DNA of 64,000 bases, from contig NZ_JAAOCA010000029.1 of the NCBI RefSeq assembly GCF_014694385.1, positions 1 through 64,000 on the forward strand, in the 5' to 3' direction. Under the pieces are notes generated by a model, which searched no databases, was not told where the DNA came from, and saw nothing but the letters and a program-made list of their open reading frames with translations. The position numbers were made by a program, and so were the translations under genes. Positions within the stretch are counted from its first letter, which is position 1. Each line of letters begins with the position of its first letter. The DNA is from Pseudomonas typographi. Lineage in GTDB: Bacteria > Pseudomonadota > Gammaproteobacteria > Pseudomonadales > Pseudomonadaceae. Below, piece after piece: positions 34,901 through 45,600 of this stretch.

Positions 34901-36457
34901 CTGCGTGCCCGTGTACGTGCGCAGCAGTCGTTCAGCCAATGGTTGGCCCAAGTCAGCGAGGATTCCCTGGCGGTCTTCGAGCAGGCGGACTTGCCCTTCG
35001 AGCGGATCGTCGACGCCAGCGGTGTGCCTCGTGAGCGCCAGCGCAACCCCCTGGTGCAGGCGTTATTCGTGCTGCACAGCATGCCGCGCGGGCAATTCAC
35101 CGTGGCGGGGCTAAGCGCCGAGCTGCTTGCCGCGCCGGCACAAACCTCGAAGTTCGACATGGCCTTGTTCCTCACCCCGAACGCCCAAGGCCTGGGTGGC
35201 GAATGGGTGTTTGCCACCGCGATACTCGACGAGGCACGGGTACGTTGCTGGGCCGATGCCTGGGTAGACCTTCTCGGGCAAATTCTCGCCGCGCCCGACC
35301 AGCCCCTGGCCACGTTGACCCTTGCCCCCCTGCAACCCGCGCCTGTCGCCCCGGCCAGTGGTCGCTCGCGGCTGGAGGCCAAGCGCGACAAGCTCAAGTC
35401 CCTCACCCGTCAGGCCACGCCGCCCGCTGTTGAATCCGCCGTGCGTTGCACGCCGCTGAATGCCGACAGTGAGTTCCCCTTGGTGATCGAGCCGGTCAGC
35501 GCCGACCTCGACCCTTGTGTATGGGCCAGCCAGCATCGCGAGCTCATCGAAACCAAGCTGCGCCGCCATGCCGGCTTGCTGTTCCGTGGCTTCGGTTTAA
35601 GCACCGCCGAGGATTTCGAGGCCTTCGCCGAAGCCATCCAGCCGGGCCTGTATGGCGCCTATGGCGACTTGCCGAAGAAGGAAGGCGGGCGCAACACCTA
35701 CCGCTCCACGCCGTACCCCGAGCGGCAGATGATCCTGTTCCACAACGAAAGCGCGCACCTGCGCCGTTGGCCGCGCAAGCAGTGGTTCTTCTGCGAGCTG
35801 CCATCGCCGGTCGGTGGCGCCACGCCCATCGTCGACTGCCGGGCCATGTATCGCGCTTTGCCTGCCGAGCTGGCCGAGACCTTCGAGCGCAAGGGCCTGT
35901 TGTACGTGCGTACCTTCACCCCGGGCTTTGATGTGGATTGGCGCGACTTCTACAAGACCGACGAGCGTGCCGTGGTCGAGGCTGCGTGTCGCGAGCAAGG
36001 CGTGCAGTTCGAGTGGTTGGCCAATGGCGGCTTGCAGACCCGCACGCCTTGCCCAGCGGTGATCCGCCATCCGTACACCGGGGAAAAGTCATTCTTCAAT
36101 CAGGTCCAGTTGCACCACGACTATTGCTTGCAAGCCGATGTACGCCGCGACTTGCTGGGCATCGTCGGTGCCGGGCATATGCCGCGCCAAGTGTATTTCG
36201 GTGACGGCACGCCCATCGACGACGCGGTCATGGAACAACTGGGCCAACTCTACGAAGCCTGCGCGGTGCGCTTCGATTGGCAGCGTGGCGATGTGGTGAT
36301 GCTCGACAACATGCTCGTCGCCCATGCCCGCGACCCGTTCGAAGGCCCACGGCGGATCGTCGTGGCCATGGGCGAAATGACCGACCGCAGCGTGTTTGAC
36401 AGTGCTGCCGAAAACACCGTCGAACGCTTTGGCCACTCGGCCGGCCTTCCTGTTTAG
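31979..36457 (+). CDS. NRPS initiation protein: FAAL-T-C-beta-hydroxylase
   Basis: A 1,492-residue starter protein. A fatty acyl-AMP ligase fills about 1-570 (QYTSGSTSEPKG near 172; CYGLAEATLMVTS; RSGDLAFLYNGGLFI) and loads a fatty acid. A carrier domain follows with phosphopantetheine Ser621 in KGGHS, then a condensation domain at about 670-1120 with an intact HHLIGDG at 813-819. The C-terminus (about 1160-1490) is a TauD-type hydroxylase with His1255, Glu1257 and distal His1449. Fused hydroxylases of this place are the interface-type (IbetaH-Asp) giving L-threo beta-hydroxyaspartate. The matching interface and Asp-adenylation domains are on the next protein. ATG 31979 has AGGAGG at 7 nt. 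It is not PvdL, which continues into Glu-Tyr-Dab modules. Confidence 0.92.
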   Translation: MAIPHQPQPQSLIEMLAQRAEQQGEHLALRFLGDGNETTELYTYAQLDARVRHLAASLGQHAEEGDRVLLLLTNGPDYIVAFFACLYAGLIAVPAYPPERNRQFHTERLQGMAMDAEPSLILCEQAALEASLLLRDGLTLANLPAVASVQALEAQPAQAWQPREVPGGAIAMLQYTSGSTSEPKGVEVTHANLLDNQRLLQMGFGTKPGDVFVSWLPLYHDMGLIGGMLQPIYAGVPLVLLTTQHFLARPARWLEAIHRYDGTLSGGPDFAFRLCTESVRDSLLAELDLSRWRVAFCGSEPVRADTLADFVERFSQAGLSPTTLHPCYGLAEATLMVTSNTRGGPYYTLHVDHEELAHGRVVPDPSGTEMVSSGGLLFDDQVRLMDPQTLQAVAQNTVGEIWVRGPSVAHGYWRNPEATAKTFLDLPDGRWLRSGDLAFLYNGGLFITSRAKDVIIIRGQNRYPQDIEKAVEQGVEAVRKGRVAAFPVQVDGRECIGIAAEIGRSVQKKFDPQALIDAIDRVVSETQQEPASVIALLEPAALPKTTSGKLQRSACRQRLETGELGAYYVYRRPVLGQRPAGQGGAAPQGDTEQRLAAIWAEVLEGVEVSRDDVFLAKGGHSLAAVQVVARVRTEFNVELPLSALFAATPLAQLATTVDAAPRLAASAPLQRVHASGPQAMSPVQRSLWLAQQLGGEQGRAAYNMVAQLRLCGDLRVGTLQGALADLLQRQASLRSAFVPGPDGVALVHCASQVALALPLLDLSDVRDAEQATALAVAEAEAAAQPFDLQRPPLLRATLLRLGGQEHRLLLSMHHLIGDGWSFGVLVQELGALYQAQLAGGEPSLAPLSIQYSDYAAWQNAKAGSAERQREQDFWRDYLRGAPQQLALPTDRPHPATPQTAGASVTFQLSTEQVARLETLGRAHGASLFMVLRGAFDWLLHRITGQDDLVYGTDIAGRPRAELEKLIGFFVNIVPLRARVRAQQSFSQWLAQVSEDSLAVFEQADLPFERIVDASGVPRERQRNPLVQALFVLHSMPRGQFTVAGLSAELLAAPAQTSKFDMALFLTPNAQGLGGEWVFATAILDEARVRCWADAWVDLLGQILAAPDQPLATLTLAPLQPAPVAPASGRSRLEAKRDKLKSLTRQATPPAVESAVRCTPLNADSEFPLVIEPVSADLDPCVWASQHRELIETKLRRHAGLLFRGFGLSTAEDFEAFAEAIQPGLYGAYGDLPKKEGGRNTYRSTPYPERQMILFHNESAHLRRWPRKQWFFCELPSPVGGATPIVDCRAMYRALPAELAETFERKGLLYVRTFTPGFDVDWRDFYKTDERAVVEAACREQGVQFEWLANGGLQTRTPCPAVIRHPYTGEKSFFNQVQLHHDYCLQADVRRDLLGIVGAGHMPRQVYFGDGTPIDDAVMEQLGQLYEACAVRFDWQRGDVVMLDNMLVAHARDPFEGPRRIVVAMGEMTDRSVFDSAAENTVERFGHSAGLPV

Positions 36458-36468
36458 GGACATCTCCG

Positions 36469-39400
36469 ATGAACGATTTGAGCCTTGATTTGCCCGCGCC
36501 ACACACCCTGGCCTTGAGCCCCGAGCAGCGCGCCTGCCTGCTCGGCCACGACCCTTCGCGCCCTGACGCGGGCAGCCACCGGCTGCGCCTGGCGATGACC
36601 GCGGTGGACGGGACGGCGAACATCCATGCGGCGCTGCAACGATACGCGGCAAGCAAGCCGATTCTTGGCGCGCGTTGGCTGCAAGTCCCCGGTTTCCGGG
36701 GCTGGCGCCAGGCCCTGCCGCAGCAGGGCGGCGCGGTGCGATGGGTTGAACTGAACATCACGGCGCCGCCCTTGGCGCTGGAACAAGACGAAGTGCTGGC
36801 GGTCAGCCGGCGGGCGCTGGCGGATGGCGCGTTCGAAGTGGAATTCGTGGCCGCCGCCTTGGCCCTGGACCCACCGAGCCTGGAGCGCTTGGCCGCTGAT
36901 GTGCTGGCATTGGCACGCGGCGAAACGCCGGTCGCCAGCGACGTGGGCTATGAACACTACGTGCAATGGCGCCAGGACATGGCCGCCGACGAAGATGCTG
37001 CCCAAGGCCGTGCCTATTGGCAACACGCCCAGGTCGATCCTGCCCAGGGCGCTGCCTTGCACCTCGGTCTGCGTGGCAACCCGGCGACGGCTCAGGCGGG
37101 GCGCCTGAACGTGCAGCTCGAATTGCCGGGATCACAACTGGGCGCCGCCCAGGCCTTGGCGGATCGCCTCGGCCAACCCCTGGCCTTCGTACTGCAAGGC
37201 CTGTGGTGGGCGCTGTTGGGTCGCCTAAGTGGCCAGCAGGGCTTTGTTGGCGGTTGGCTGCACGATTGCCGTGGCGACTATGATCACTTCGAACACACCC
37301 TGGGCGTGTTCGAGAAAATCCTGCCGTTGCGAATCGAGCTGGACCCGGCGTGCCGCTTCGCCGAATGGTTGCAGCAGGCCGAAGGTCGCCTGGGCGACCA
37401 TCTCGGCTGGCAGGAATACTGCCCAATCGAGGCGCCCACCAGCACCGCGCCGCTGTTGGCGGGGTTCGTCTTCGAACAGGCGCGCATCGCGCCCCGCCAG
37501 ATACTTGCCTCCCCAAGCCGCCCGGCGTTCGAACTGCTCCTGCGCGCCCGCGCCTGGGGCGAAACCCTGCACCTGAACATTGAAGCCGACAGCGCTGTGT
37601 ACAGCGTTGCCAGCCTCGAAGTGCTGCTCGAACAATTCCGCACACTGCTGGAAACCCTACCGGCCGACGGCGCCATTGCCCTGGCCGACCTGGAACCGAT
37701 TGGGGCAGGGGAGCGCCAACGCCTGCTGGCACTCGCCCCGAACCAGCCCCTTGCAAACGGTGAGTGGTTGCCGCAACGCCTCGCCCACCATGCCCAGCAA
37801 ACCCCACAGGCCATGGCCCTCAGCGATGGCCTGCAGCGCCTGAATTACGCCGAGTTGCAGCAGACGGTCACGCGCATGGCCGGCTGGTTGCAAGGTCGGG
37901 GCGTCGGCGTCGGGCAGTGTGTGGCCATCGAGAGCGAACGCTCGCTGCTAGGCGTGCTGCATATCCTGGCCGCCCTCAGCGCCGGCGCTTACTACTTGCC
38001 GCTGGACCCGGCCTGGCCGGACGAACGCCGTAATGCCCTGCTGGCCCGCGCCGCCCCAGCCCTGGTGCTGTGCGACCCGGCCTCCAGCAGCGCCCAAGGC
38101 CCATGGCCGAGCGCCCGCCTGGAGCAGGCGGCAAACGATGCTGAACTGCCGTTCCAGCCACCGCACCTCAGTGATCATCACGTGGCGTACCTGTTGTTTA
38201 CCTCCGGCTCGACCGGGGCGCCGAAAGGCGTGCTCATCGAACATGGCGCGCTGCGCAACTACGCCCAGGCGGCCTGCGCGGCGTTGGGCCTGGAACCCGG
38301 CATGCGCCTGGCCTTGACCAGCCCGTTGACCGTCGACCTGGGCCATACCTTGCTGTTCGGCGCCTGCCAAGTTGGCGCCGAGCTGGTCATCGCCGCCCCG
38401 GACGACCTTGCCGAGGGTGCCGCGTTCAGCCGCTTCCTGGTTCGGGAGCGTCCGGATGTGGCGAAATTCGTGCCGTCGCACCTGGCGGCCTTGCTCGAAG
38501 GCGACGTACCACCCCTGCCCGGCACGCTGATCCTCGGCGGCGAAGCCACGCCGCGCCGGCTGGTCGAGCAACTGTTCGCCCAAGCGCCGGCGTTGCGCCT
38601 GTTCAACCACTACGGCCCCACCGAAACCACCGTCGGCGTGCTGTTTCACCCACTACGGGCCGAGGCGCCGGACCGCGATGACCGGGTGCCGCTGAGCCGC
38701 GTCCTCGACGGCAACCGGGTGTACCTGCTCGACGATCGCCTGCGCCTGGTGCCCACCGGTGCCTTGGGCGAGTTGTACATCGGCGGCGCGCAGCTCTGCC
38801 GAGGCTACCTGGGCGAAGCCAATGCCGAACGCTTCGTTGGCGACCCCTTTGTGCCGGGCCAACGCCTTTATCGCTCCGGCGATCTGGGCCGGTATCGCGC
38901 CGAGGGCGGCTTGCAACTGGTCGGCCGCCAGGACCATCAGGTCAAGGTGCGGGGCCAGCGCATCGAGCTGGGTGAAATCGAAGCGGCATTGTTGACCTTG
39001 CCTGGCGTTGACCAGGCCCTGGCCCGGCTGTGGTCGCCCAGCGAGGGCGCGGCCAGCCTGATTGCCTACGTGGTGCTCGCCCCAGGCGCTGCCGCCGATG
39101 CCCTGCAACAGTTGCCGGCGGCCTTGGCCGAGCGTCTGCCCGAAGCGATGTGCCCGGCGCGCCTGCTGGCGTTGCCGAGCCTGCCCCGCCTGCCTAACGG
39201 TAAGGTCGATCGCCACGCCTTGCCCGATCCCGGCCAACTGGCGCGTCGTCAACCCGCCCGTGCGCCGGCCAGCGAGCTGGAAGCCAGCCTGCGCGATGCC
39301 ATGGCTGAACTGCTCGGCTGTGCGCCGACCGCCTTGGGCGTGGACGACGACTTCTTCGAAGCCGGTGGCCACTCGCTGCTGGTGATCAAGCTGGTGGCGC

Positions 39401-39615
39401 GCTTGCGCACGATGTTCAAGGTCGAAGCCCCCCCGGGCCTGGTCTTCGACCACCCCAGCGCGGCCGGGCTGGCCGTGGCCCTTGGCGAACTTGCCGACCC
39501 GGCGCGCCTGGAAAAGGTCGCCCGCCTGCGCCGCGAACTGGACAGCCTCAGCGACCAGCAACGCGCCGAGCTGTTGGCTAAGGCCCGCGCCACCAAAGGC
39601 TTGGCGGCCCACTGA
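36469..39615 (+). CDS. NRPS module 1: Interface-A(Asp)-T
   Basis: A 1,048-residue protein. Residues ~30-430 have condensation-superfamily character but no HHxxxDG motif. This fits the interface domain described for siderophore beta-hydroxylases, which positions the hydroxylase on the loaded carrier. The adenylation domain (about 445-940: LFTSGSTGAPKG, NHYGPTETTVG, YRSGDLG, LPNGKVDR) reads by eye as code DLTKIGHVGK, the aspartate code. The carrier Ser969 lies in AGGHSLL. It thus completes the condensation domain of the preceding protein and receives the fatty acyl chain on (hydroxy)aspartate. AGGGA precedes ATG 36469, 11 nt after the previous stop. Confidence 0.9.
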   Translation: MNDLSLDLPAPHTLALSPEQRACLLGHDPSRPDAGSHRLRLAMTAVDGTANIHAALQRYAASKPILGARWLQVPGFRGWRQALPQQGGAVRWVELNITAPPLALEQDEVLAVSRRALADGAFEVEFVAAALALDPPSLERLAADVLALARGETPVASDVGYEHYVQWRQDMAADEDAAQGRAYWQHAQVDPAQGAALHLGLRGNPATAQAGRLNVQLELPGSQLGAAQALADRLGQPLAFVLQGLWWALLGRLSGQQGFVGGWLHDCRGDYDHFEHTLGVFEKILPLRIELDPACRFAEWLQQAEGRLGDHLGWQEYCPIEAPTSTAPLLAGFVFEQARIAPRQILASPSRPAFELLLRARAWGETLHLNIEADSAVYSVASLEVLLEQFRTLLETLPADGAIALADLEPIGAGERQRLLALAPNQPLANGEWLPQRLAHHAQQTPQAMALSDGLQRLNYAELQQTVTRMAGWLQGRGVGVGQCVAIESERSLLGVLHILAALSAGAYYLPLDPAWPDERRNALLARAAPALVLCDPASSSAQGPWPSARLEQAANDAELPFQPPHLSDHHVAYLLFTSGSTGAPKGVLIEHGALRNYAQAACAALGLEPGMRLALTSPLTVDLGHTLLFGACQVGAELVIAAPDDLAEGAAFSRFLVRERPDVAKFVPSHLAALLEGDVPPLPGTLILGGEATPRRLVEQLFAQAPALRLFNHYGPTETTVGVLFHPLRAEAPDRDDRVPLSRVLDGNRVYLLDDRLRLVPTGALGELYIGGAQLCRGYLGEANAERFVGDPFVPGQRLYRSGDLGRYRAEGGLQLVGRQDHQVKVRGQRIELGEIEAALLTLPGVDQALARLWSPSEGAASLIAYVVLAPGAAADALQQLPAALAERLPEAMCPARLLALPSLPRLPNGKVDRHALPDPGQLARRQPARAPASELEASLRDAMAELLGCAPTALGVDDDFFEAGGHSLLVIKLVARLRTMFKVEAPPGLVFDHPSAAGLAVALGELADPARLEKVARLRRELDSLSDQQRAELLAKARATKGLAAH

Positions 39616-39663
39616 CAATGGGCCGGCTCAGGCCGGCCCCCTCTATTCCGGATTGGATTGACC

Positions 39664-42600
39664 ATGACCGATATCGACCGCGACGAACTGCTTGCCCTGT
39701 TACTTGATGATGAAGCGCCAGCCGCACCCACGGGGCCGGGCCGACGCACCGAGAATGGGCCGGCGCCGCTGTCGTTCGCCCAGCGCCGCTTGTGGTTTCT
39801 CCAACAATACGAAGTGGACAGCCCGGCCTATAACTCGGCACGAGCGCTACGGATTCATGGCCAGCCGGATGTTTCGGCATTGCAGGCCGCCTTGCGCCGG
39901 CTGATCGAACGCCACGCCAGCCTGCGCACCCGCTTCGTGCTGGTCGATGACCTGCCGATGCAGGTTATCGAGCCAAGGGTGGATTTCCAACTCGAATGCG
40001 TGAACCTGCCAGCCAACGCTAACCTGGAAGCGGAACTGCGCCAGCGCGTCGCCATGCCGTTCGACCTCGGCCAGGCGCCGCTGCTGCGGGGCAGCCTGTT
40101 GTGCGGCGAGGAGGGCGCGGTGTTGCTGTTATGCCTGCACCATATCGTCGCCGATGCCTGGTCCAACCCGCTGCTGATCGCCGACCTAGGCCGGGCCTAT
40201 GCCACGGCATTGGGCGGCAATGACCGGGCATTGCCGAGCCTGCCCCTGGATTACGCTGACTACGCGACCTGGCAGCGCCAGCGCTTTGCCGGCCAGGGCG
40301 CCGCCGAAGGCCAGGCGTATTGGCGCGAATATCTGGGCCGGGACGTGCCCGTGCTGGAACTGCCCAGCGACCGGCCACCTAGCGCCGCGCCACGCCGTGA
40401 AGCCGCGCGGCGCGATGTTCGCGTGCCGGCCGCCACCGCCCGGGCAGTGCGTGAATTCTGCCGCCAGCAACACTGCTCGCCATTCGTGTTGTTGCTTGGC
40501 GCCTGGCAGGTGTTGCTGGCGCGCTACAGCGGCCAGCGCGACTTCGCCGTCGGCGTGCCCAACGCCGCCCGCAGCCATGCCCAAGTGCAAGACATCGTCG
40601 GCTTCTTCGTCAACACCCAGGTCTACCGTGCCCGGCTCGAGCCACACTTGACCACCCGAAACCTGTGCGGCCGCCTGCGCGATGAAAGCCGCATCGCGCT
40701 GGAACAGGCGGATTTCCCGTTCGAGTGCGTGCTGGACGGCTTGAACCTGACCCGCGACCTGCATCACACGGCGCTGTTCCAGGTGTTGTTCAACTTCCGC
40801 CATTCCCGCGACGCCCAGGCCTTGCAGTTGCCGGGGTTGCACGTGCAGGTGTTGGACATCGAGCTGGAAAGCGCGCGCTTCGACCTGAGCCTGGACGTCA
40901 TCGCCAGCCCCGACGGCATCGATTGCCGGCTGGAGTACGCCACCGCGCGCTATGACGCCACGACTATCGACCGGCTTGCTCAGAACCTATGCCAGTTGTT
41001 GCAGGGCATGGTTGCCGCGCCCGACCGTTCGGTGTTCAGCCTGCCACTGCTGGGCGTTGCTGAGCTGGAACAATTGGGCGCGTGGAACGCCACCGATGTC
41101 CGCTACCCGCAGCACCCCAACCTGCCCGCGCTGCTTGCAGAGCAGGTCCGCGCCACGCCCGATGCCTTGGCGTTGGTCTACGCTGATGCCCGTTTGAGCT
41201 ACGCCGAGCTGGATGCCCGCGCCAACCAACTGGCCCATTGGCTGCAAGGCCAGGGCGTGGGGCCGGATGTGCCGGTTGCCGTTTGCGCCGAGCGTTCGGT
41301 GGAATTGGTGGTGGCACTGCTGGGGGTGATCAAGGCCGGTGGCGCGTATTTGCCGCTGGACCCGGATCATCCGCGAGAGCGCCTGCAAGGCATGTTGGCC
41401 GACAGTGGCAGCCCGTTGCTGTTGACCCAGGCGCATCTGCTGGGCAAATGGGCTGGGGATGCCGGCGTGCCGGTGCATGCGTTGGAACGCTTGCCGCTGG
41501 GCATCCAACCGTTGACCGCGCCGAGCGTCGATATCGGCCCGGAGAACCTCGTGTACTGCCTGTACACCTCCGGCTCCACTGGCAAGCCCAAGGCGGTCGG
41601 CAACCGCCACGCCGGCCTGCTCAACCGGCTGCAATGGATGCAGGCCGAATACGGCCTGAGCGCCAGCGACCGGGTGCTGCAAAAAACCCCTTACAGCTTC
41701 GACGTGTCGGTGTGGGAATTCTTCTGGCCGCTGCTCAGCGGCGCGGCATTGGTCATGGCCCCGCCCGGTGCGCACCGTGATCCGCAAGCGTTGCGCGAGC
41801 TGATCGTCGAGCATGGCATCACCACCCTGCATTTCGTGCCATCGATGCTCCAGGCGTTCGTGTCGGCGGGCGAGCTGCCGGTTTGCACCTCGCTTAAGCG
41901 CATCCTTTGCAGCGGTGAAGCCCTGCCTGGGGAACTGCAACGGCAAGTGCTGTCGCAAACCGCCAGCGAGTTGCACAACCTGTACGGCCCGACAGAAGCG
42001 GCCATCGATGTTACTTCCTGGGCGTGCCGCGAAGATGGCAAGAGCGTGCCGATTGGCCGGCCCATCGCCAACACGCAGATCCACATTCTCGATGCCGACC
42101 TCAACCCGGTGCCGGTGGGTGTGGCGGGTGAGTTGTACATCGCTGGGGTAAACCTGGCCCGGGGTTATCAGGGTCGCCCTTCACTGACCGCTGAACGCTT
42201 CGTTGCTAACCCCTATGGTGCGCTTGGCGAGCGCATGTATCGCAGCGGCGACCTGGCGCGCTGGCGTGCCGATGGGGCCATCGAGTACCTCGGCCGCCTC
42301 GACCATCAGGTCAAGTTGCGTGGCCAGCGTATCGAGTTGGGCGAGATCGAAGCGGTGTTGCTGGCCCATGCCAACGTGCGGGAAAGCGTGGTCATTGCCC
42401 GCGACGACAAGCTGATCGGCTATTGGGTTGGCGATGCGACCGAAGAGGAAGTGCTCAAGGCCCATCTGGCCCAGCACGTCCCCGAATACATGGTGCCGTG
42501 GCGCCTGGTGCAGCTCGATGCCATGCCGCTCTCGGCCAACGGCAAGCTGGACCGCAAGCAACTGCCGCAGCCGGAAGGGCAGGCTGCGGCCGAGGACTAT

Positions 42601-45600
42601 ATCGCGCCGCGCAGCGAGGCCGAGCAGGCCCTGGCGGCGATCTGGGCCGAGGTGTTGGGCCTGGAGCAAGTCGGTATTGCCGACAACTTCTTCGAACTGG
42701 GTGGCGATTCCATTCTGTCCCTGCAAGTGATCAGCCGGGCGCGGCGTGCCGGTTGGCAGCTCAACCCCCGTGACCTGTTCGAACATCAACATATCGCTGC
42801 CCTGGCGCGAGTCGCCGTGCCCTTGGATCAGGCCCGCGTCGACAGCGCTGCGGGGCAGGGCGAGGCGCCGATCACGCCGATCCAGGCGCATTTCTTCGCC
42901 CAGGCGGTGCCGGTCCCAGGCCACTGGAACCAGGCGTTGCTGCTGCGACCGCTGCAAAACCTGGCACCTCCCGCGTTGGGCGAGGCGCTGCTGGCGCTGT
43001 TCGCTCATCACGACGCCCTGCGCCTGCAATTCCAGCGCGTCGGGGGCCGCTGGTGCGCCAGCCATGGGAACGGCACAGCCTCGCTGCTGGATTGCCAGAC
43101 CCTGAGCGGCCCCGAACCCGAGGCGATCAGGGCACTGTGCGAAGAAGCCCAGCGTGGTTTCGATCTGGGCCAAGGCCCACTGTTCAAGGCGTTGCTGATG
43201 CAGTTGGGCGATGGAGAACAACGTCTGTTATTGGTCGCTCATCACTTGGTGGTGGACGGCGTGTCCTGGCGCATCCTTCTCGAAGACCTGGCGCAGCTCT
43301 ATACCCAGGCGTTGGCCGGTTCGCCCCTGGGGCTCGCCCCGCGTACCAGCAGCTTCAAGGCTTGGGGCGAGTACCTCAGGCATTGGGCGCATCAGGGCCT
43401 GGACAACACCGAGCAAGCCTACTGGCAGGCTTATGCCGAGACGCCAGCCACTGCGTTGAGCGTGCAACGCCCGCAAGGCAGCCGTGCCCTCGGCGCCACG
43501 GCCCACGTGCGCATGCAACTCGACCCGGTGCGCACCCGTGCACTGCTGGGCGCGGCCCACGGCGCTTATCGCACACGCATCGACGAGCTGCTGTTGGCCG
43601 GGCTGGCCCAGACGTTGTGCCAATGGAGCGGCCAGCCGGCGGTGGACATCCTCCTCGAAGGCCACGGCCGCACGCCAGGGGCGGATGCCCCCGCGGACCT
43701 GGACCTGAGCCGCAGCGTGGGCTGGTTCACTGCCCTGTACCCGCTGCAACTGGCGCCTGGCAGTGAATCGCCCGCGCAAATCATCAAGGCCATCAAGGAG
43801 CAACTGCGCCAAGTGCCCGGCCAAGGCCTTGGCTATGGCATGTTGCGCTACCTGGGCGAGGACGCGCTGGCTGGCCAACTGGCGGCCCGGGAGGCCCCGC
43901 AAGTCACCTTCAACTACCTCGGCCAGTTCGACCCAGGCCGCTCGGCTGGCGGCCTGTTTGCCTGGGCCGAAGAAAGCCTTGGCGCGTCCCTGGACCCGAG
44001 CGCCGACGCCGACAGCGAATGGGTCATCACCGGCCAGGTGCGCGACGGCTGCCTGCAACTGAGCTGGCGCTACGGCACAGAGCGCTTCGATAGCGAGGTG
44101 GTGCAAGCCTTGGCCGAGCGCTACCTGGCAACCTTGGGCGAGTTGATCGACCATTGTTTGAGCCCCGATGCTGCGGGGGTCACGCCCTCGGACTTCCCCC
44201 TGGCGAGCGTCAGCCAGTCGCAATTGGACGCGCTGCCGGTGGCCGCCGCCGACCTCGAAGACCTTTACCCTTTGTCGCCGCTGCAACAGGGCATGCTCTT
44301 TCACTCCCTGCAAGGCGGGGCCAGCAGCGCCTATGTGAACCAGGTCTGCGTGCCCCTGAGCGATGTCGACGGCCCGCGTTTCGCCGCGGCCTGGGAGCGG
44401 GTTACCGAGGAGCACGCGATCCTGCGCGCCGGTTTCGCCTGGGAAGGCGACTTGCCGCAGCCACTGCAATGGATCCATCGCCAACTGCCATCGCCGGTGC
44501 GGCACTTGGATTGGCGCACACGATCCGCCGCACAGGCTCGCCTGGACCTGGCCGAACTGGCCGATGCCCAGCGCGACCAAGGCTTTGATCTGCGCCAGCC
44601 GCCGCTGCAACGGGTGTTGCTGGTACGCCTGGGCGAAAGCGATTACCAGCTGATCTGGACCCGCCATCACATTCTTCTCGACGGCTGGGCCACGGCGCAG
44701 TTGATCGAAGAAGTGCTGCTGCATTACCGAGGTGAATCGCCCACCGCGAGCGCCAGCCGCTACAGGGATTACTTGGCCTGGCTGGCCCGCCAGGACGCCA
44801 CCGCGAGCCACGGGTTCTGGAGCGAACAATTGCGCCAACTGGATGAACCGACCCGGCTGGCCGATGCCTTGCCAGCGGTGCCGGCCCAGGCTGGGCATGG
44901 CGACCTGCGCCTGCAACTGGACGCAAGTGTTACCTCGGCGTTGGCGGCGTTTGCGCGCCGCGAGCGAGTGACCCTGAATACCTTGATGCAAGGTGCCTGG
45001 AGCCTGCTTTTGCAGCGCTACACCGGGCAGCGTAGCGTTGCCTTCGGCGCCACCGTGGCCGGGCGCCCGGCTGCGTTGGCCGATGCCGAGCGCGTGCTTG
45101 GGCTGTTCATCAATACCTTGCCGATCATCCAGGCGCCCGGCCCCGGGCGTTTACTGGGCGACTGGCTGCGCGAGCTGCAATCGCTGAACCTGGCGGTCCG
45201 CGAGCATGAGCACACGCCACTGTTCGATATCCAGCGCTGGGCCGGGCAGGGCGGCCAGGCGTTGTTCGACAGCGTGCTGGTATTCGAAAACTACCCGGTG
45301 GACAGCGCCTTGCGCAGCGGCAGTGGCGTGCGGTTCGGCCAGGTAATCTCGCGGGAAACCACCCATTACCCGCTGACCGTGGTGATCCATGCCGGCGATA
45401 CGCTGAACGTGCAGTTGAGTTACTTGCTAGGCGCCTTCGATGCGGCCAGCGTGGTTCGCCTCGGTGAGCATTTCAAAAACCTGCTGCTGGCTATGGCATC
45501 CCAGGTGCAGGGGGCGTCCACGCTGCGCCTCGGCGAGCTGCGCATGCTGGATACGGCGGAACTACGTCAGTTGTCGGAGTTGAATGCCACCAGCGTCCGC

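Noticed and set aside
43228..44991. Long antisense open frame (587 codons) across the epimerase/condensation region
   Set aside because: It mirrors a strongly supported NRPS gene. Long antisense frames are expected in high-G+C coding DNA, and no ribosome-binding site or domain is seen.
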